The notes: generated from the sequence alone by a model not told the origin. A stretch of 64,000 nucleotides of DNA from Synechococcus sp. RS9916 (GCF_000153825.1 NZ_DS022299.1:62001-126000); one strand, 5' to 3'; positions 24,445 through 33,785 are shown, counted from the stretch's first letter. A program made the numbers and translations.

Positions 24445-24630
24445 TTAACGCTGCTGCCAGATCCGTTCCAGTCGCTCGCGCATGGCTTGGGTGGATGACC
24501 TGCTTGGCTGAGGTGGGCTGTTCAGGCTGCCGCGCATCGCTCGGGCAAGTCGCGCAAATTTGAACGCTGCTGCCAAGGCGCACACCCCCCAGGCCAGCAG
24601 GATCCAGCGCAGATCGTGCGAATGGGTCAA
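24445..24630 (-). CDS. Small single-pass membrane protein (TTG start)
   Basis: The 61-residue product MTHSHDLRWILLAWGVCALA has one membrane helix and a basic, Gln-rich cytoplasmic part. The start codon is TTG at 24630. The first codons and the upstream region to about 24.73 kb are repeated, degenerate, at 26.29-26.40 kb. Confidence 0.55.
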   Translation of the reverse strand: MTHSHDLRWILLAWGVCALAAAFKFARLARAMRGSLNSPPQPSRSSTQAMRERLERIWQQR

Positions 24631-24740
24631 GATCTCTGGTTGCGGCTGAAAATTGTTGCCAACACTGGGCGCGTGTCCTGACTTTTGTCCTAACGCGTAT
24701 CCTGAAAACCTGAGATGCCCAGGCGGAACGCGCTTCTCAA
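24612..24740. repeat. Left copy of a degenerate 120-bp duplication
   Basis: AGATCGTGCGAATGG-TCAAGATCTCT, then TTGCCA-CACTGGGCGC and TGTCCTG, recur with substitutions at 26288-26400. This copy covers the 5' end and promoter of the 61-residue gene. Confidence 0.65.
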
Positions 24741-25367
24741 GTATTTAAAGGCGGATGGGCGGGGACGACTGACGTATTGATGCCAGATCCCCACAAAACA
24801 CTGCCCTTTTCTGGACACAAGGGGGAAATTCCCCTTATCCAAGCCGGAGGTTGCGAGTATTGCAGGGCAGTTGCTGCTTGATGTTTGGGATGGTGTGGAG
24901 AATCAGCGCCTCGCTACCCGTGAATTCACTGATTGCTTGGTGGCATTGATGTTCAAGTCCAGGAACCACGGAGTTTCAGGGGTCTCAACTGCTGACTCCG
25001 CCGTGTTGGCAAAGCTGACGCTGGATTCACTATCTAATAAGCCGATACTGCAGATCTCATGCGATCGGAGAGGTATGGCTGGGATGCCTTCCCGTATGTC
25101 GGCAGGGATGGAGAAGCTCCAGCAGATGGACGTCAGTCCGCCTAACTTACAGGAGATCTTTCTACTCCTTTCGAAGCTTTTCGTAGTCTGGGGCTAGATG
25201 CTAAGCCCCTTTTGATCAATGCGTTCCTGCGCTAAGGGAAGGATCTGATGTGTGGTTAATCACCAATCTTGAGTTAGGAGAGCAGCAGAATAAATGCCCT
25301 TTGAGTGCTGGTATTCTGCTGCTTAAGATCTAAGGTGTATTGGGTCTTGTATTTGAACTAAAATGCT
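24741..25367. other. Gene-poor stretch with one doubtful frame
   Basis: A TTG-started frame from 24871 to 25197 (108 residues, containing TADSAVLAKLTLDSLSNKPI) has fair composition but no ATG start and no recognisable domain. It may be a gene remnant. Nothing else is supported. Confidence 0.4.
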
Positions 25368-25631
25368 TTAGTTCATGACCATATGTGAGACGACTACGCA
25401 GGCGCCAAAGACCCTTCCGTCAAATTCAATTCGTCCTCCGGAAACTGCCTCTAGCTCGGATTCGGAAATTTCTGATCGAGATTTCTGTATTTCTTCTGCC
25501 GAGATGTTGAAGCCTAGCTCGCGAGCGATGGAAATCACCGTTTCGGCGTCTTCTGCTTTGCTTAATTTTTCGATAGTCGATTTGTCGGACTTGGCCTTTT
25601 CCAGGAAGGCTTTGAGCTGTTCGGATGACAT
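25368..25631 (-). CDS. Isolated Nif11-leader RiPP precursor
   Basis: The 87-residue product starts MSSEQLKAFLEKAKSD and ends its leader with ELEAVSGG. The 21-residue core begins RIEFDGRVFGAC and has only one Cys and one Ser, so at most one thioether ring is possible. The leader is more diverged than those at 0.3-2.4 kb. I chose the ATG at 25631 because it restores the family N-terminus; the longer frame adds unrelated sequence. It lies in a gene-poor accessory region without modification or export genes. Confidence 0.85.
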   Translation of the reverse strand: MSSEQLKAFLEKAKSDKSTIEKLSKAEDAETVISIARELGFNISAEEIQKSRSEISESELEAVSGGRIEFDGRVFGACVVVSHMVMN

Positions 25632-26287
25632 TAGATTGATTGTTGGTGTACTTTTGCTTTCTAGCAGCAGGTGTTTTGTTGTCATCTGCCTTGTTGAAAA
25701 TTTTGTCAAGAAGTGCGGTGCGATTGGTGGTGGCGACATTGAGCTTGTCCATAGGCCTGTTTCCCCTAGTCGCGCAACAGTCAATGGCCGTGGAAGGTCA
25801 CCTGCTCGTCACCCTCTCTGTGGATGCACGGACCTGCTCGCAAGTATGAGCAGGTCTACTTGCCGTTTGCTTGGCGGCCCGACCTAGAGCCAAGTGTGAG
25901 CAGCCGTACTAATGGGTGAGCGGCACAGCTCTGGTGTTACTGGCCCCATTGACAACCCTTCTTCTCCTGATCTTCTTGAGCTTCCGTCCTGGTCAGCACG
26001 TCATCGCGCAGAATATTCAGCCCACAGGGAAGACCGGAGCCCTCGGCTGGTAGGTGGGATAGGTGATCTTCTGCGAGGGGGGAGTCAGGGAGCCGAGGGT
26101 GAACAGCCTGTTCCAGATTGCTGAGGTTGACCGCGGAGAGATCAGGCAAGTCATGTGCTCTGCGGGATTGACTTATTGGCGGCTTGCGCGGTGGGAATTC
26201 TCTGTCCAATCCTGTTAGGGCAGAGATGACTTCTTTCCTCCAGACCTATTGAAAAAAACTCGCGTGCATAAGTTGCTTAACGATCAG
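25632..26287. other. Gene-poor stretch, no supported gene
   Basis: Opposing short frames overlap between 25.9 and 26.2 kb; neither has a good start, domain or composition. Bases 25845-25920 contain two similar AAGT-TGAGCAG-C-TACT segments of unknown meaning. Confidence 0.4.
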
Positions 26288-26400
26288 AGCAGATCGTGCG
26301 AATGGCTCAAGATCTCTCGCTCATGCTGAACTGCATTGCCACCACTGGGCGCTTGTCCTGTGGCATCTCCTCTAAACCTCTGAATGCCTAGCCTAAAAAA
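26288..26400. repeat. Right copy of the degenerate duplication
   Basis: It matches 24612-24740. On the minus strand it would read TTG AGC CAT TCG CAC GAT CTG CTC TGA, so the start of the small membrane gene is recognisable but stops after eight codons. It is a broken copy. Confidence 0.65.
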
Positions 26401-26682
26401 GCATCTCATTGATTAAAAGCCTGCTGGAGGCGATGGCTTGCATCTCTGTCGCCACTCGCGACGAAACGGTGCCCGATCTGAAAGCAAGGGGGCATCAACG
26501 CCTTGCCACCTAAGCGCTCAGCGAATGCCTGCCTTTCGTCATGGCTGGTGCTGACGGATGGCGGTACAGGTCTCTCAATGGATGGGTGAGCTGAGTGATG
26601 GCTGAAACGAGCTCGTCAATTCACTGCATGCTTGCTTGACCTGGCCGATCAGGGTTGGGTTGTTTATCGCTCCGGTTAATCG
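26401..26682. other. No supported gene
   Basis: Only frames under 30 codons are seen. Confidence 0.4.
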
Positions 26683-27096
26683 TTAGTACTTGAATGTTTT
26701 TTGCGTGGTGTAGGCACCATTACTCTCTTTCAGTCCACTTTCCATGGCGGCATTCTTCCGGCCTTCAATGGTGTTTGTTGCTTTGTTGTTGATGCAGTAG
26801 CGAGACTTGACCAGTTCCTTGCCTTGCATTTGTTTAGAGAATCGCCGTGTTAGTGAGGGTCGGACGAAGTCACAGCTTCCTTGTCCGACTTCTCGGCCAT
26901 AAATGGTCCAGGCTTCTTCGTCTGTTAATGATTGGTGGATATTGCCTGACTGTTGCCAGGCAATGCAGGCCTCCTCTGCTTTCTCTAATGAGGGATAGGT
27001 ATTGGCGCTCACTGCATTGCCGATGATTGGCATTAAAACGCCAAGACAGACAAGGGCACTGAACGCTTTGCTCTTCGGCGATTTCCAGTTCGGCAT
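26683..27096 (-). CDS. Exported hypothetical protein with Cys pairs
   Basis: The 137-residue product has a signal peptide (AFSALVCLGVLMPIIGNAVSA) and a mature part with conserved-looking segments EKAEEACIAWQQSG, GSCDFVRPSLTRRF and SRYCINNKATNTIEGR, with three Cys. It resembles small exported proteins repeated in picocyanobacterial accessory regions. Function unknown. Confidence 0.65.
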   Translation of the reverse strand: MPNWKSPKSKAFSALVCLGVLMPIIGNAVSANTYPSLEKAEEACIAWQQSGNIHQSLTDEEAWTIYGREVGQGSCDFVRPSLTRRFSKQMQGKELVKSRYCINNKATNTIEGRKNAAMESGLKESNGAYTTQKTFKY

Positions 27097-27247
27097 GCTG
27101 ACCTGCAAGGCCTAATCTCATTTGGTAGCAGCTTAATGATTCTGTCTGGGTTTGTCTGGTTTGGTTTGAGCTGATATCTCTAAATCTTGTTGCCCTGTTG
27201 TGCATCGAGGCAACTGAGGCGGACTCGTCGGAGGTGCGTTGACTTTA

Positions 27248-27616
27248 TTAGAGGCCGACGTAGGTGCCGTAGTCTTTGTAGGTTCCATTCCAGATGATGA
27301 CGTTGCCATTGGATGGGTTCTTGAGGCTGAAAGATCGACCTGTGTCAAAGTCGAGGTAGCGCCAGGATCCGCCGAGTTTGTCGGTGAGGTAAGAGTTGTA
27401 CATCCGCTCTCCATAATAGGTTTGTTTCTTTCCGTCAATCCAGCTGATTGTCAAATACTTTCTTCCTCTGCTGCTGATCTTGCAGGGAATGATTTGATAG
27501 TTGAATGAGCATTGTTTGTACTCGCCGCCAGCCTCTGCCTTGAGGGCCTCAGTGCCGAAGAAGGCTGCAGTGGCCGTTGTTAAAGCTAAGGCTAGAGCCT
27601 TCGAGATGAGTCGCAT
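27248..27616 (-). CDS. Exported hypothetical protein
   Basis: The 122-residue product has a signal peptide (ALALALTTATAAFFGTEALKA) and a beta-rich mature part with two Cys (QCSFNYQIIPCKISSRG) and many Tyr/Trp (YLTISWIDGKKQTYYGERM). This is the pattern of a small Cys-bridged beta domain. No family is recognised. Confidence 0.65.
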   Translation of the reverse strand: MRLISKALALALTTATAAFFGTEALKAEAGGEYKQCSFNYQIIPCKISSRGRKYLTISWIDGKKQTYYGERMYNSYLTDKLGGSWRYLDFDTGRSFSLKNPSNGNVIIWNGTYKDYGTYVGL

Positions 27617-27692
27617 TTTGTTGGTGTCTCAACTCTTTCTCTCAGAATAGGTAAAGCCTCTTTGGGCTGCAAGGATGTTGCTTGTTGCGGTT

Positions 27693-28049
27693 TTAGAATT
27701 TGTTGTCGATGTGGTCAACGCAGGAAGTTGTTTTTATGCCGTCCTTGTCGAGGGCATAGGCAAACGTGTTGCTAGGTTTGCTGCAATGGCTTTCCTGGGC
27801 TGGTGTGATGTGATGACCTCTGCGCAACTCTGCCCAGTGTTTGCGTCGAATGACGCAGCCACGTTGGGCTTCGGGCTTGGCCACGAACGTGCTGGCGGGC
27901 ATCGTTGTGACGAAAACCTTGCTTGTTGTGATCACTGCTTCGGCGCCAAACTGTTGGCAGAATTGATCTTGTGCAGACGCAGAGTTGATGGCTGGGGGCG
28001 CAATGGCGAGTAGTCCACCCCAAATTAATCCTGTTGAGAGGTGGCGCAT
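27693..28049 (-). CDS. Exported hypothetical protein
   Basis: The 118-residue product has a signal peptide (GLIWGGLLAIAPPAINSASA) and a mature part with four Cys (DQFCQQFG, RGCVIRRKHW, SHCSKPSN, TSCVDHID). Even Cys spacing suggests two disulfides. It lies in a row of small exported proteins on the same strand. Confidence 0.6.
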   Translation of the reverse strand: MRHLSTGLIWGGLLAIAPPAINSASAQDQFCQQFGAEAVITTSKVFVTTMPASTFVAKPEAQRGCVIRRKHWAELRRGHHITPAQESHCSKPSNTFAYALDKDGIKTTSCVDHIDNKF

Positions 28050-28205
28050 TGCTTGAAACTCTGATTGAGTCGCTCCTCAGTTTAAAAGAACGTGTCTTGC
28101 CGTACTAAGCGTTATCGAAGAAAAAGCCCCCATGCCGGAGCAAAGGGGGCGGGACTCTTTACTGGTGCAAGCTAATCGGGTCTCGGTCGCCATCGTGGAT
28201 GCGAC

Positions 28206-28599
28206 TCATTGTGGATGCGCTTTGTCGATGGATTTGGCCGCAGTCGCGATGTCGCCACCGATCAGGGCGCATGCCACCAGTGGGATGAGCTCCATGCCCA
28301 TGGTCCAAGTGAAGAAGTCGCTCAGGTACAGGGCTGTGATCGTCAGGAAGCCCCACAGCATGGGTGCGGTGAGGGCAAGATGGCGCCAGCTGTTTCGCCT
28401 TTGTGTATGAGTCGCAAAAGCGAGTGAGCTGATATGAAAAAATTGGTTTGTAAAAGACAGGCAGAGGCTCGATTGCTGGGGTGGGGATGCCAAAGACGTT
28501 GAAAACAATCAGTAATAAGTAAAGGCCAATTGCTGCAAATGCGATCACTGTTGCATCCCGCAGGGCGATGAAGAGTGCTCGTCTGAGTGCAGTTTTCAA
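28206..28599 (-). pseudogene. Probable frameshifted small membrane protein
   Basis: From 28599 the frame encodes a sensible membrane start (MKTALRRALFIALRDATVIA... IGLYLLLIVFNVFGIPTP) and then turns into unlikely His/Arg-rich sequence. From about 28430 to 28206 the adjacent frame encodes a good membrane segment (LTAPMLWGFLTITALYL... MELIPLVACALIGGDIATA). One frameshift near 28400-28440 would join them into one protein of about 130 residues. Two overlapping genes are the alternative. Confidence 0.5.
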
Positions 28600-28748
28600 G
28601 CGCTCGGCGGCGTTTGTTCACCCTAGGTCGCTCCATGCGAGGTGAGGCGAGTGATGAGCGCGTTATTGCGCATTCTTGTCCATGTGTTCAAACAGACAGT
28701 CAGTGGAGCAAAGCGTGCCTAGGCTTGCAATAGTCGTTGCTGGCTTTG

Positions 28749-28892
28749 ATGCGCGAAAGAATTCTGGATGAGCTAATTGAGATTGAGACATGGGATTGGT
28801 GGAAGCAGCAAGTGTTTCAGCTGCGTTCCAGTAAAGAGTATGCCGAAGCTGAGGCTTTGTTCCTGGAGTTCAAGATCACGACCAGCACTTAA
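28749..28892 (+). CDS. Small 47-residue protein
   Basis: MRERILDELIEIETWDWWKQ begins a compact acidic helical frame with a Trp cluster. No domain is recognised. The 150 nt upstream hold no other frame. Confidence 0.5.
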   Translation: MRERILDELIEIETWDWWKQQVFQLRSSKEYAEAEALFLEFKITTST

Positions 28893-28942
28893 TTCGGGTG
28901 CATCGATTACATTGTTGTTCGTGTGATTGATGGGTAATATTG

Positions 28943-30277
28943 CTAGTCAGTCTTCAGTGATGGGTGTCGTTCGTGGTCGGCCGTTGCGCGGACACGGAGA
29001 CCGTCTCGTGGTGTGGGGCTTGGGATTAATTGCAGGGAAACATCCTGATCGGGGGTTAACTCCAAATCAACTTGTTGCAGCAGCCCCACCACCATCAAGC
29101 GAATTTCCAGTTCCGCGAGGGCTTTGCCAAGGCAAACCCGCTCGCCTCCTCCAAAGGGCATCAAGGTGGGTCCGCCGTTTCCCGGTTCGAGATGTCGACT
29201 GGGCCGGAATGCGTCCAGGTCACCGGCACCATGCCGATTGGAGGCCGCAAGGGCCACCTGAATCACACTCCCTGCTGGAACTTCGACCCCCGCCAAGGTG
29301 ACAGCCCCTGTGGTGCGTCGAAAAAAGCCCCCGACAGGGGGTGTCATGCGCATCACTTCCTGGACCACCGCATTCAGGCGTGGGGCGCGCTGGCTGTCGT
29401 AGGCCATCGCTGCCTCGGCGTCATGCGGCGGCCAGGCCAAGGCATTGGTTTCTTCCCGTAGCCATTGGTCGACTGTTGGCTGAAGCAGCAGTTCACGCAT
29501 CAAACAGCTGAGGGATGACGCGGTGGTTTCGTAGCCGGCAAACAGCAGCAGCAGCAATTGCTCCACCAGGTCGTCATCGCTGAGCGGAAGACCAGCTTCA
29601 TCCAAGCCACCGGTCATCAGGTCCAATCCGCCGCGGCTCCCGTCGGCTTTGGCTAGCACCTCTTTGAGGCGAATCAGCAAGCGCTCTCGTGCTGCTAGGG
29701 CCTTCGCAAAGGCTGTGCCGGGGATGGCCAGTGGCACGGAAAACAAGGCTCGGGTCCAGATCTCAAAATCTCCAAACAGGGCATCGCGATCGTTGTCGTC
29801 GAGGCCCAGCACGGTGGAGGCAATCACACTGAATGCGAAGCGACGCATCCGCTCGGCCAGAGGGATTGGGGTGTGGGTGCTGTTCAGCAGGTCCTGCGCT
29901 AATGCATTCACCTGCTCCACAATCCGTGGGCTGTAGCGCTGCAGGGCAGCGCTGGAAAATAGTTGTCCGACCACCCGTCGTCGGGCTTTGTGGGCCGCAC
30001 CATTGCGGTTGGCGAGGGAGCGGCTGCCCAAGAGGCGACGCACGCTTTCGGGCCACCAGCCCTCGACGGCCTCGGCTTGTCCCAGCAGGTCGCTGATGGC
30101 GGCATCACCGCGGATGAACACCAGCCGCTGGCCAATCAGTTTGGTCTCGAACACATCGCCAAGGCGCTCGAAACGTTGTTGGGCGAAGTCGGCGTTTCGG
30201 AAAAAAGCAATGGCCTCGCCCACTCCGGTGATGGCTCCGGTGGTCGGCAGTGGGCGGGCGCTTGGTGAACGGGTCAT
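28943..30277 (-). CDS. Cytochrome P450 (CYP120-like)
   Basis: The 444-residue product has all P450 landmarks: I-helix oxygen-binding LFAGYETTASS, K-helix ExxR in QEVMRMTPP, and the heme loop FGGGERVCLGKA with Cys382 as the thiolate ligand. Cyanobacterial CYP120 enzymes hydroxylate retinoids; the match to that group is inference from overall look. No redox partner is adjacent. The ATG at 30277 was chosen because the 22 codons above it are not P450-like. Confidence 0.9.
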   Translation of the reverse strand: MTRSPSARPLPTTGAITGVGEAIAFFRNADFAQQRFERLGDVFETKLIGQRLVFIRGDAAISDLLGQAEAVEGWWPESVRRLLGSRSLANRNGAAHKARRRVVGQLFSSAALQRYSPRIVEQVNALAQDLLNSTHTPIPLAERMRRFAFSVIASTVLGLDDNDRDALFGDFEIWTRALFSVPLAIPGTAFAKALAARERLLIRLKEVLAKADGSRGGLDLMTGGLDEAGLPLSDDDLVEQLLLLLFAGYETTASSLSCLMRELLLQPTVDQWLREETNALAWPPHDAEAAMAYDSQRAPRLNAVVQEVMRMTPPVGGFFRRTTGAVTLAGVEVPAGSVIQVALAASNRHGAGDLDAFRPSRHLEPGNGGPTLMPFGGGERVCLGKALAELEIRLMVVGLLQQVDLELTPDQDVSLQLIPSPTPRDGLRVRATADHERHPSLKTD

Positions 30278-30378
30278 CCCATCAGTGTGCGGGATTTGGA
30301 AATGATTCCGTCGTTCTGGATTCTGCTGCTGTCCTGATCTCACCCCGGAGTCATGGTGAGACCAGCGGCGTGGTGCTG

Positions 30379-30621
30379 ATGAAGACCGTGCTGAATCTCG
30401 GGAAGCTCAGGCAAACACCGGTGCTTTGTGGACTGATGTCGGTGCTTACGGCCACGGCCCTCGGCTGTGGTGCGGCAGTGGGGTCTGTTCTTCTGGTGGA
30501 GACCGTCTGGAGTGATCCGTCCGCGGCAGCGGAGCCGACGGTGCTTGTTGCATTGTTGGCTGCGTCCGCGGTGCGAGAGAAATCTGTCCGGGTGCACTCA
30601 CGTGGGGAGGTCGAGGGATGA
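30379..30621 (+). CDS. Small membrane protein
   Basis: The 80-residue product MKTVLNLGKLRQTPVLCGLM has one or two hydrophobic segments and an Ala-rich C-terminus. It overlaps the next gene as ATGA, so the two are coupled. Confidence 0.55.
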   Translation: MKTVLNLGKLRQTPVLCGLMSVLTATALGCGAAVGSVLLVETVWSDPSAAAEPTVLVALLAASAVREKSVRVHSRGEVEG

Positions 30622-30866
30622 CTGACATGAAGTCGTTTCGAGGGCGCTATTCGCCCGGTTGTGGAGGACGCATCAGCCCCCGCACCCTGGCGGCCGATCT
30701 TGAGGGTGAGCTGCTGGAGCAGATTGCCTTTGAGGGGTATGCCCCGCCACTGCGTTCAACGTCAACGCAGGCCTGGGCCAGGCCGCCTCGCCCATCCGAA
30801 GCGCAGGGTCCACGACGTGTTCTCAGTCGTCTGTTGAAGCGTTTGCGTCGCTGGTGGGCGCACTAG
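30618..30866 (+). CDS. Small basic hypothetical protein
   Basis: The 82-residue product MTDMKSFRGRYSPGCGGRIS is Arg/Pro-rich with a very basic end (LLKRLRRWWAH). It overlaps the gene before it by four bases and the convergent GH57-like gene at its 3' end. Confidence 0.5.
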   Translation: MTDMKSFRGRYSPGCGGRISPRTLAADLEGELLEQIAFEGYAPPLRSTSTQAWARPPRPSEAQGPRRVLSRLLKRLRRWWAH

Positions 30867-32334
30867 CGACCACGGTCTCTAGAAGGTTGGCTCCGCGTCG
30901 GTGAATCTCCCGGGCGTAGTCCGTCCAGGTGCCTTGTCCCCAATAGCGGAAACAACTGGTCTCCAGCAGCAGCAGGTGCAGCAAGCAGTCGCGGTAGTGC
31001 GCGTTGGCGGTGAGGGATGGATCGGCTTGCACCGCGGCATCAAAGCGGGCATGAAACGCAGCGCTGAGCTGATGCATCGGCGTCAGCACGTTGCTGTAGC
31101 CCTCTACCCAGCTCAGGTTGTTGGTCCAGGAGGCTCCATCCATGGAAAACCCTGGATCCATCTCTTTTAGTTGGGTGATGGCGTTCTCCACTGAGGCTGG
31201 ATCGAGGGCCCCTTCGATCGCGTCCCACAGGCGTTGTTGTTGCACCGCTTGGATCGGCGGGTAGTGCTCCGGATCGAAGCCCTCTGCTTCCAGCAGTTCG
31301 AGGTACTCCGTGCCATTGATCGCCTGGGTTTTGTCCGCGCGGATCCGCTCGTGGGCCTGGATGAAGGCGGCAGGAAATTCATTCATCATCACGCCACCGT
31401 TTTCACCGTCGGCGATCTGGCTGACCAGGGCCGGCACCTGGCGTCCCGCCAGCACGTGCTGTTCCAGCCCCAGGGCTTCGTAGCAGGGTTGCATTTGACC
31501 CACCAACTTGGTGTCGGAGCCCTGAGTCTTGATCAAGGCTGTGATGCTGATCTCTCGGCCGTTGGAGTCGCGGGCGATCAGTCGGTTGGGCACCAGGGTC
31601 TGCTCCCGTGGCAGGGCATCTCCCTCCAGGGTTTCAACGCTGTGTTCCTGCACCAGCAGCCAGCGGTAGCCGCATTGCTTCAGTGCACTGATCAGCGCGT
31701 AGAGGGTGTCTGGGTGGTTCGGAAGGTGCATCTCCGGTAGCGAGAAACCCCTCACCCGCTGAAGAGCGGCATCACCGGCCAGAGCTGCGAACTGGTGCTG
31801 CCAGGCCTGAATCTGCAGGATCAGGTCTGGAATCGGTGTGGAGGGCGCGACTGCATGACCCCAGAACGTGCCCAACCATTCCACGTGGCGTTGCATCTCG
31901 GGGTCACAGGCCAAGAACCGCAGCGCCTCGGTGATGTCGCTGCGTCCCATTTGTTCCATGCCCCAGAGCAGGGTGCCCGAGTAATCGAGCGTGATCCGCG
32001 GGCTGCAGCCGGCATCGATCAGCTGGGGGATGAGCTCCGCCATGCGCCGGTAGCAGTGGGCGAATGGCTCGGCATTGTGGTTATCGCCCTGGTCGGGATG
32101 CTCCAGCATGAACTGGAGATGGGAAATCAAAGCTCCGTCTGTCCCGGCAGGGATGCTGGGCTGATGCATGTGCAAAGCACAGCTGAAGCAAGAGCGGAGG
32201 GCGTGGAGTTGTCGGTCTGTTGCCGACAACCAAATCGGATCGTCTCCCTGCATGAGCGCCTGCAACCTGCGCTCCTTGCCACTGATCTGAGCAGAAACGC
32301 GGTGATGGCTGCTTGAGCTGAGCACGTCAGCCAT
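30823..32334 (-). CDS. Glycoside hydrolase family 57-like protein
   Basis: GH57 members are retaining alpha-glucanases or branching enzymes. The 503-residue product carries the family opening motif as LHMHQPS (residues 54-60), then WGHAVAPSTP, GFSLPEMHLP (a candidate for the catalytic Glu region) and a Gly/Asn-rich DGENGGVMMNEFP. The C-terminal half is helical. The product is soluble, so glycogen or an oligosaccharide is a possible substrate. The ATG at 32334 was preferred to an in-frame start 11 codons upstream. Confidence 0.75.
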   Translation of the reverse strand: MADVLSSSSHHRVSAQISGKERRLQALMQGDDPIWLSATDRQLHALRSCFSCALHMHQPSIPAGTDGALISHLQFMLEHPDQGDNHNAEPFAHCYRRMAELIPQLIDAGCSPRITLDYSGTLLWGMEQMGRSDITEALRFLACDPEMQRHVEWLGTFWGHAVAPSTPIPDLILQIQAWQHQFAALAGDAALQRVRGFSLPEMHLPNHPDTLYALISALKQCGYRWLLVQEHSVETLEGDALPREQTLVPNRLIARDSNGREISITALIKTQGSDTKLVGQMQPCYEALGLEQHVLAGRQVPALVSQIADGENGGVMMNEFPAAFIQAHERIRADKTQAINGTEYLELLEAEGFDPEHYPPIQAVQQQRLWDAIEGALDPASVENAITQLKEMDPGFSMDGASWTNNLSWVEGYSNVLTPMHQLSAAFHARFDAAVQADPSLTANAHYRDCLLHLLLLETSCFRYWGQGTWTDYAREIHRRGANLLETVVASAPTSDANASTDD

Positions 32335-32637
32335 GCACGGTGGTGGGTCGCGGTGTTCTGTCGACACTCTGTGGGATCAGGTCGGTTGTCAATCCAATGG
32401 CTTGGAAATGGGTGTTCTGGTTCATTGGTTGGGCATGGGCACAAAAAAGCCGGGGGTCTCCAGTCCCCGGCTCGTCCCCCCAACAGGAGTACCGATGCTT
32501 GCCGCCTCGGTGCGCTAGTTATCCCGCAGCCTTTGGGCTGCTGGCGTCGGCATTGCTACGAATTGCGGCCTTGGTCAGCGTTCCAGCACTGGCGTTTGAC
32601 CAGGCACCTGAGTCAGAACGAAGGGTGTGCCTTGGCC
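32335..32637. other. Intergenic with minus-strand terminator, possible small RNA
   Basis: There is no good reading frame. A strong minus-strand terminator at 32443-32474 sits upstream of the GH57-like gene with no minus-strand gene feeding it. A GATAAC -10-like box lies about 75-80 nt upstream of the hairpin on the same strand. A small RNA or an attenuator leader is possible. Confidence 0.35.
32443..32474 (-). terminator. Orphan minus-strand terminator
   Basis: On the minus strand GCCGGGG-actggaga-CCCCCGGC is followed by TTTTTTG. It lies about 110 nt before the GH57-like start codon. Confidence 0.7.
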
Positions 32638-32805
32638 ATGATGCGGTCGTCCTATGAAGTGAGAGTGGAGCTGCCGGGTGGCTCCAAGATCCTTTTGGTG
32701 CGTGCTTCTAGTCGCAGCGAAGCCTGTCGCATGGCTGCAGAAGCGCATCCAGGTCGCCCTTTTGTGGTGATCGGTCGGATCGACGCCATTCCTGCGCTTC
32801 CCTGA
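32638..32805 (+). CDS. Small conserved protein
   Basis: The 55-residue product MMRSSYEVRVELPGGSKILL reads as a small alpha+beta unit (strand, strand, helix SRSEACRMAAEA, strand PFVVIGRI). The following gene starts within tens of bases. Function unknown. Confidence 0.6.
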   Translation: MMRSSYEVRVELPGGSKILLVRASSRSEACRMAAEAHPGRPFVVIGRIDAIPALP

Positions 32806-32848
32806 ATCACAGTTGTCGCTAAACCGAGGGTTGTTGTTCCTCGTGCTG

Positions 32849-33781
32849 ATGCTCCGCTCTTGGATGCTGCCGCGATGGGTGCTCCTTGGTCTGGTCGTCG
32901 CCGGAATGGGAATGGCCTCGCCGTGCAGCGCTCGCTCCATGGAGGACGAGGGCACGGTGCTGCGCACGGAAATGCTCAAGCAGCGTCGTTCCGCTGAGCT
33001 GAAGCAGGGACCGGTTTCGGTCGAGGTTCAGCTGCGCCCCGCTGTGAATACGGCCGGTCACCAAGCCACCCAGGCGGTGGCCACGGTCAGGGTGAAGGGA
33101 GAGGTGGTTGGCGTTCTGGAAGGCCCGGAATCACCTGTCGGGATGAATGGGGCGGCGGTGGTTCAGATCGTGAACCTGGATCCCGCCAACGTGTACCCGG
33201 AAGTGCTGTTGTCAGCGTTCACCGGCGGCGCCCACTGCTGCAATCAGATGCAGGTGCTCACCCGTCCAACGGGGCAGCAGCTCTGGCGCACGGTGAATCT
33301 GGGGCCCTTTAACGGAGGTCCTGCCCCGGCGCGCACGCCCTACGGCGGAACGGTGCCGTTGATTGTGAGCGCAGATAACCGCTTCCTCTATCAATTCGCC
33401 TGTTACGCCTGCGGTCGGGCGCCGACGCGGTTGTGGCAGCTGGAGGGGGAGCAGTTTGTCGATGTCAGCCATCAGCCCCGCTATCGCCCCTTGTATCGGC
33501 GTGAATTGGAGAGTTATCAGGGCCTGCTCGATCAGCCACGCGATCCGGATGGCAACCCCAATGGCTGGTTGGCGGCTTACGTCGCCACCAAGGCTCTGGT
33601 TGGCGAACGGCCGCAGGGATGGCAGCAGATGCTTGAGCGCTATTCCGCCACGAGTGACTGGGGCTTGAAGGCCTGCTTGGGGGGCTACGGCGCCCAGGGC
33701 TGTCGCACCCCTGAAGTGGTGTATCCCAATTTCCCGGAGGCCTTGAAGGCTTTTCTGCAGCGCACGGGCTACTGGAACTGA
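32849..33781 (+). CDS. Exported hypothetical protein
   Basis: The 310-residue product has a signal peptide (LPRWVLLGLVVAGMGMASPCSA). The mature domain contains VEVQLRPAVNTA, LLSAFTGGAHCCNQMQVL and FACYACGRAPTRLWQLEG, with paired Cys in both. It may be a beta-propeller fragment or a novel exported domain. It is followed by the ferredoxin/MBL gene after 4 nt, so they are cotranscribed. The start could be the TTG at 32813. Confidence 0.65.
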   Translation: MLRSWMLPRWVLLGLVVAGMGMASPCSARSMEDEGTVLRTEMLKQRRSAELKQGPVSVEVQLRPAVNTAGHQATQAVATVRVKGEVVGVLEGPESPVGMNGAAVVQIVNLDPANVYPEVLLSAFTGGAHCCNQMQVLTRPTGQQLWRTVNLGPFNGGPAPARTPYGGTVPLIVSADNRFLYQFACYACGRAPTRLWQLEGEQFVDVSHQPRYRPLYRRELESYQGLLDQPRDPDGNPNGWLAAYVATKALVGERPQGWQQMLERYSATSDWGLKACLGGYGAQGCRTPEVVYPNFPEALKAFLQRTGYWN

Positions 33782-33785
33782 GGTC

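Noticed and set aside
25937-26209. 90-codon minus-strand frame and its plus-strand overlap
   Set aside because: Neither has a start with ribosome site, domain-like segment or credible composition.
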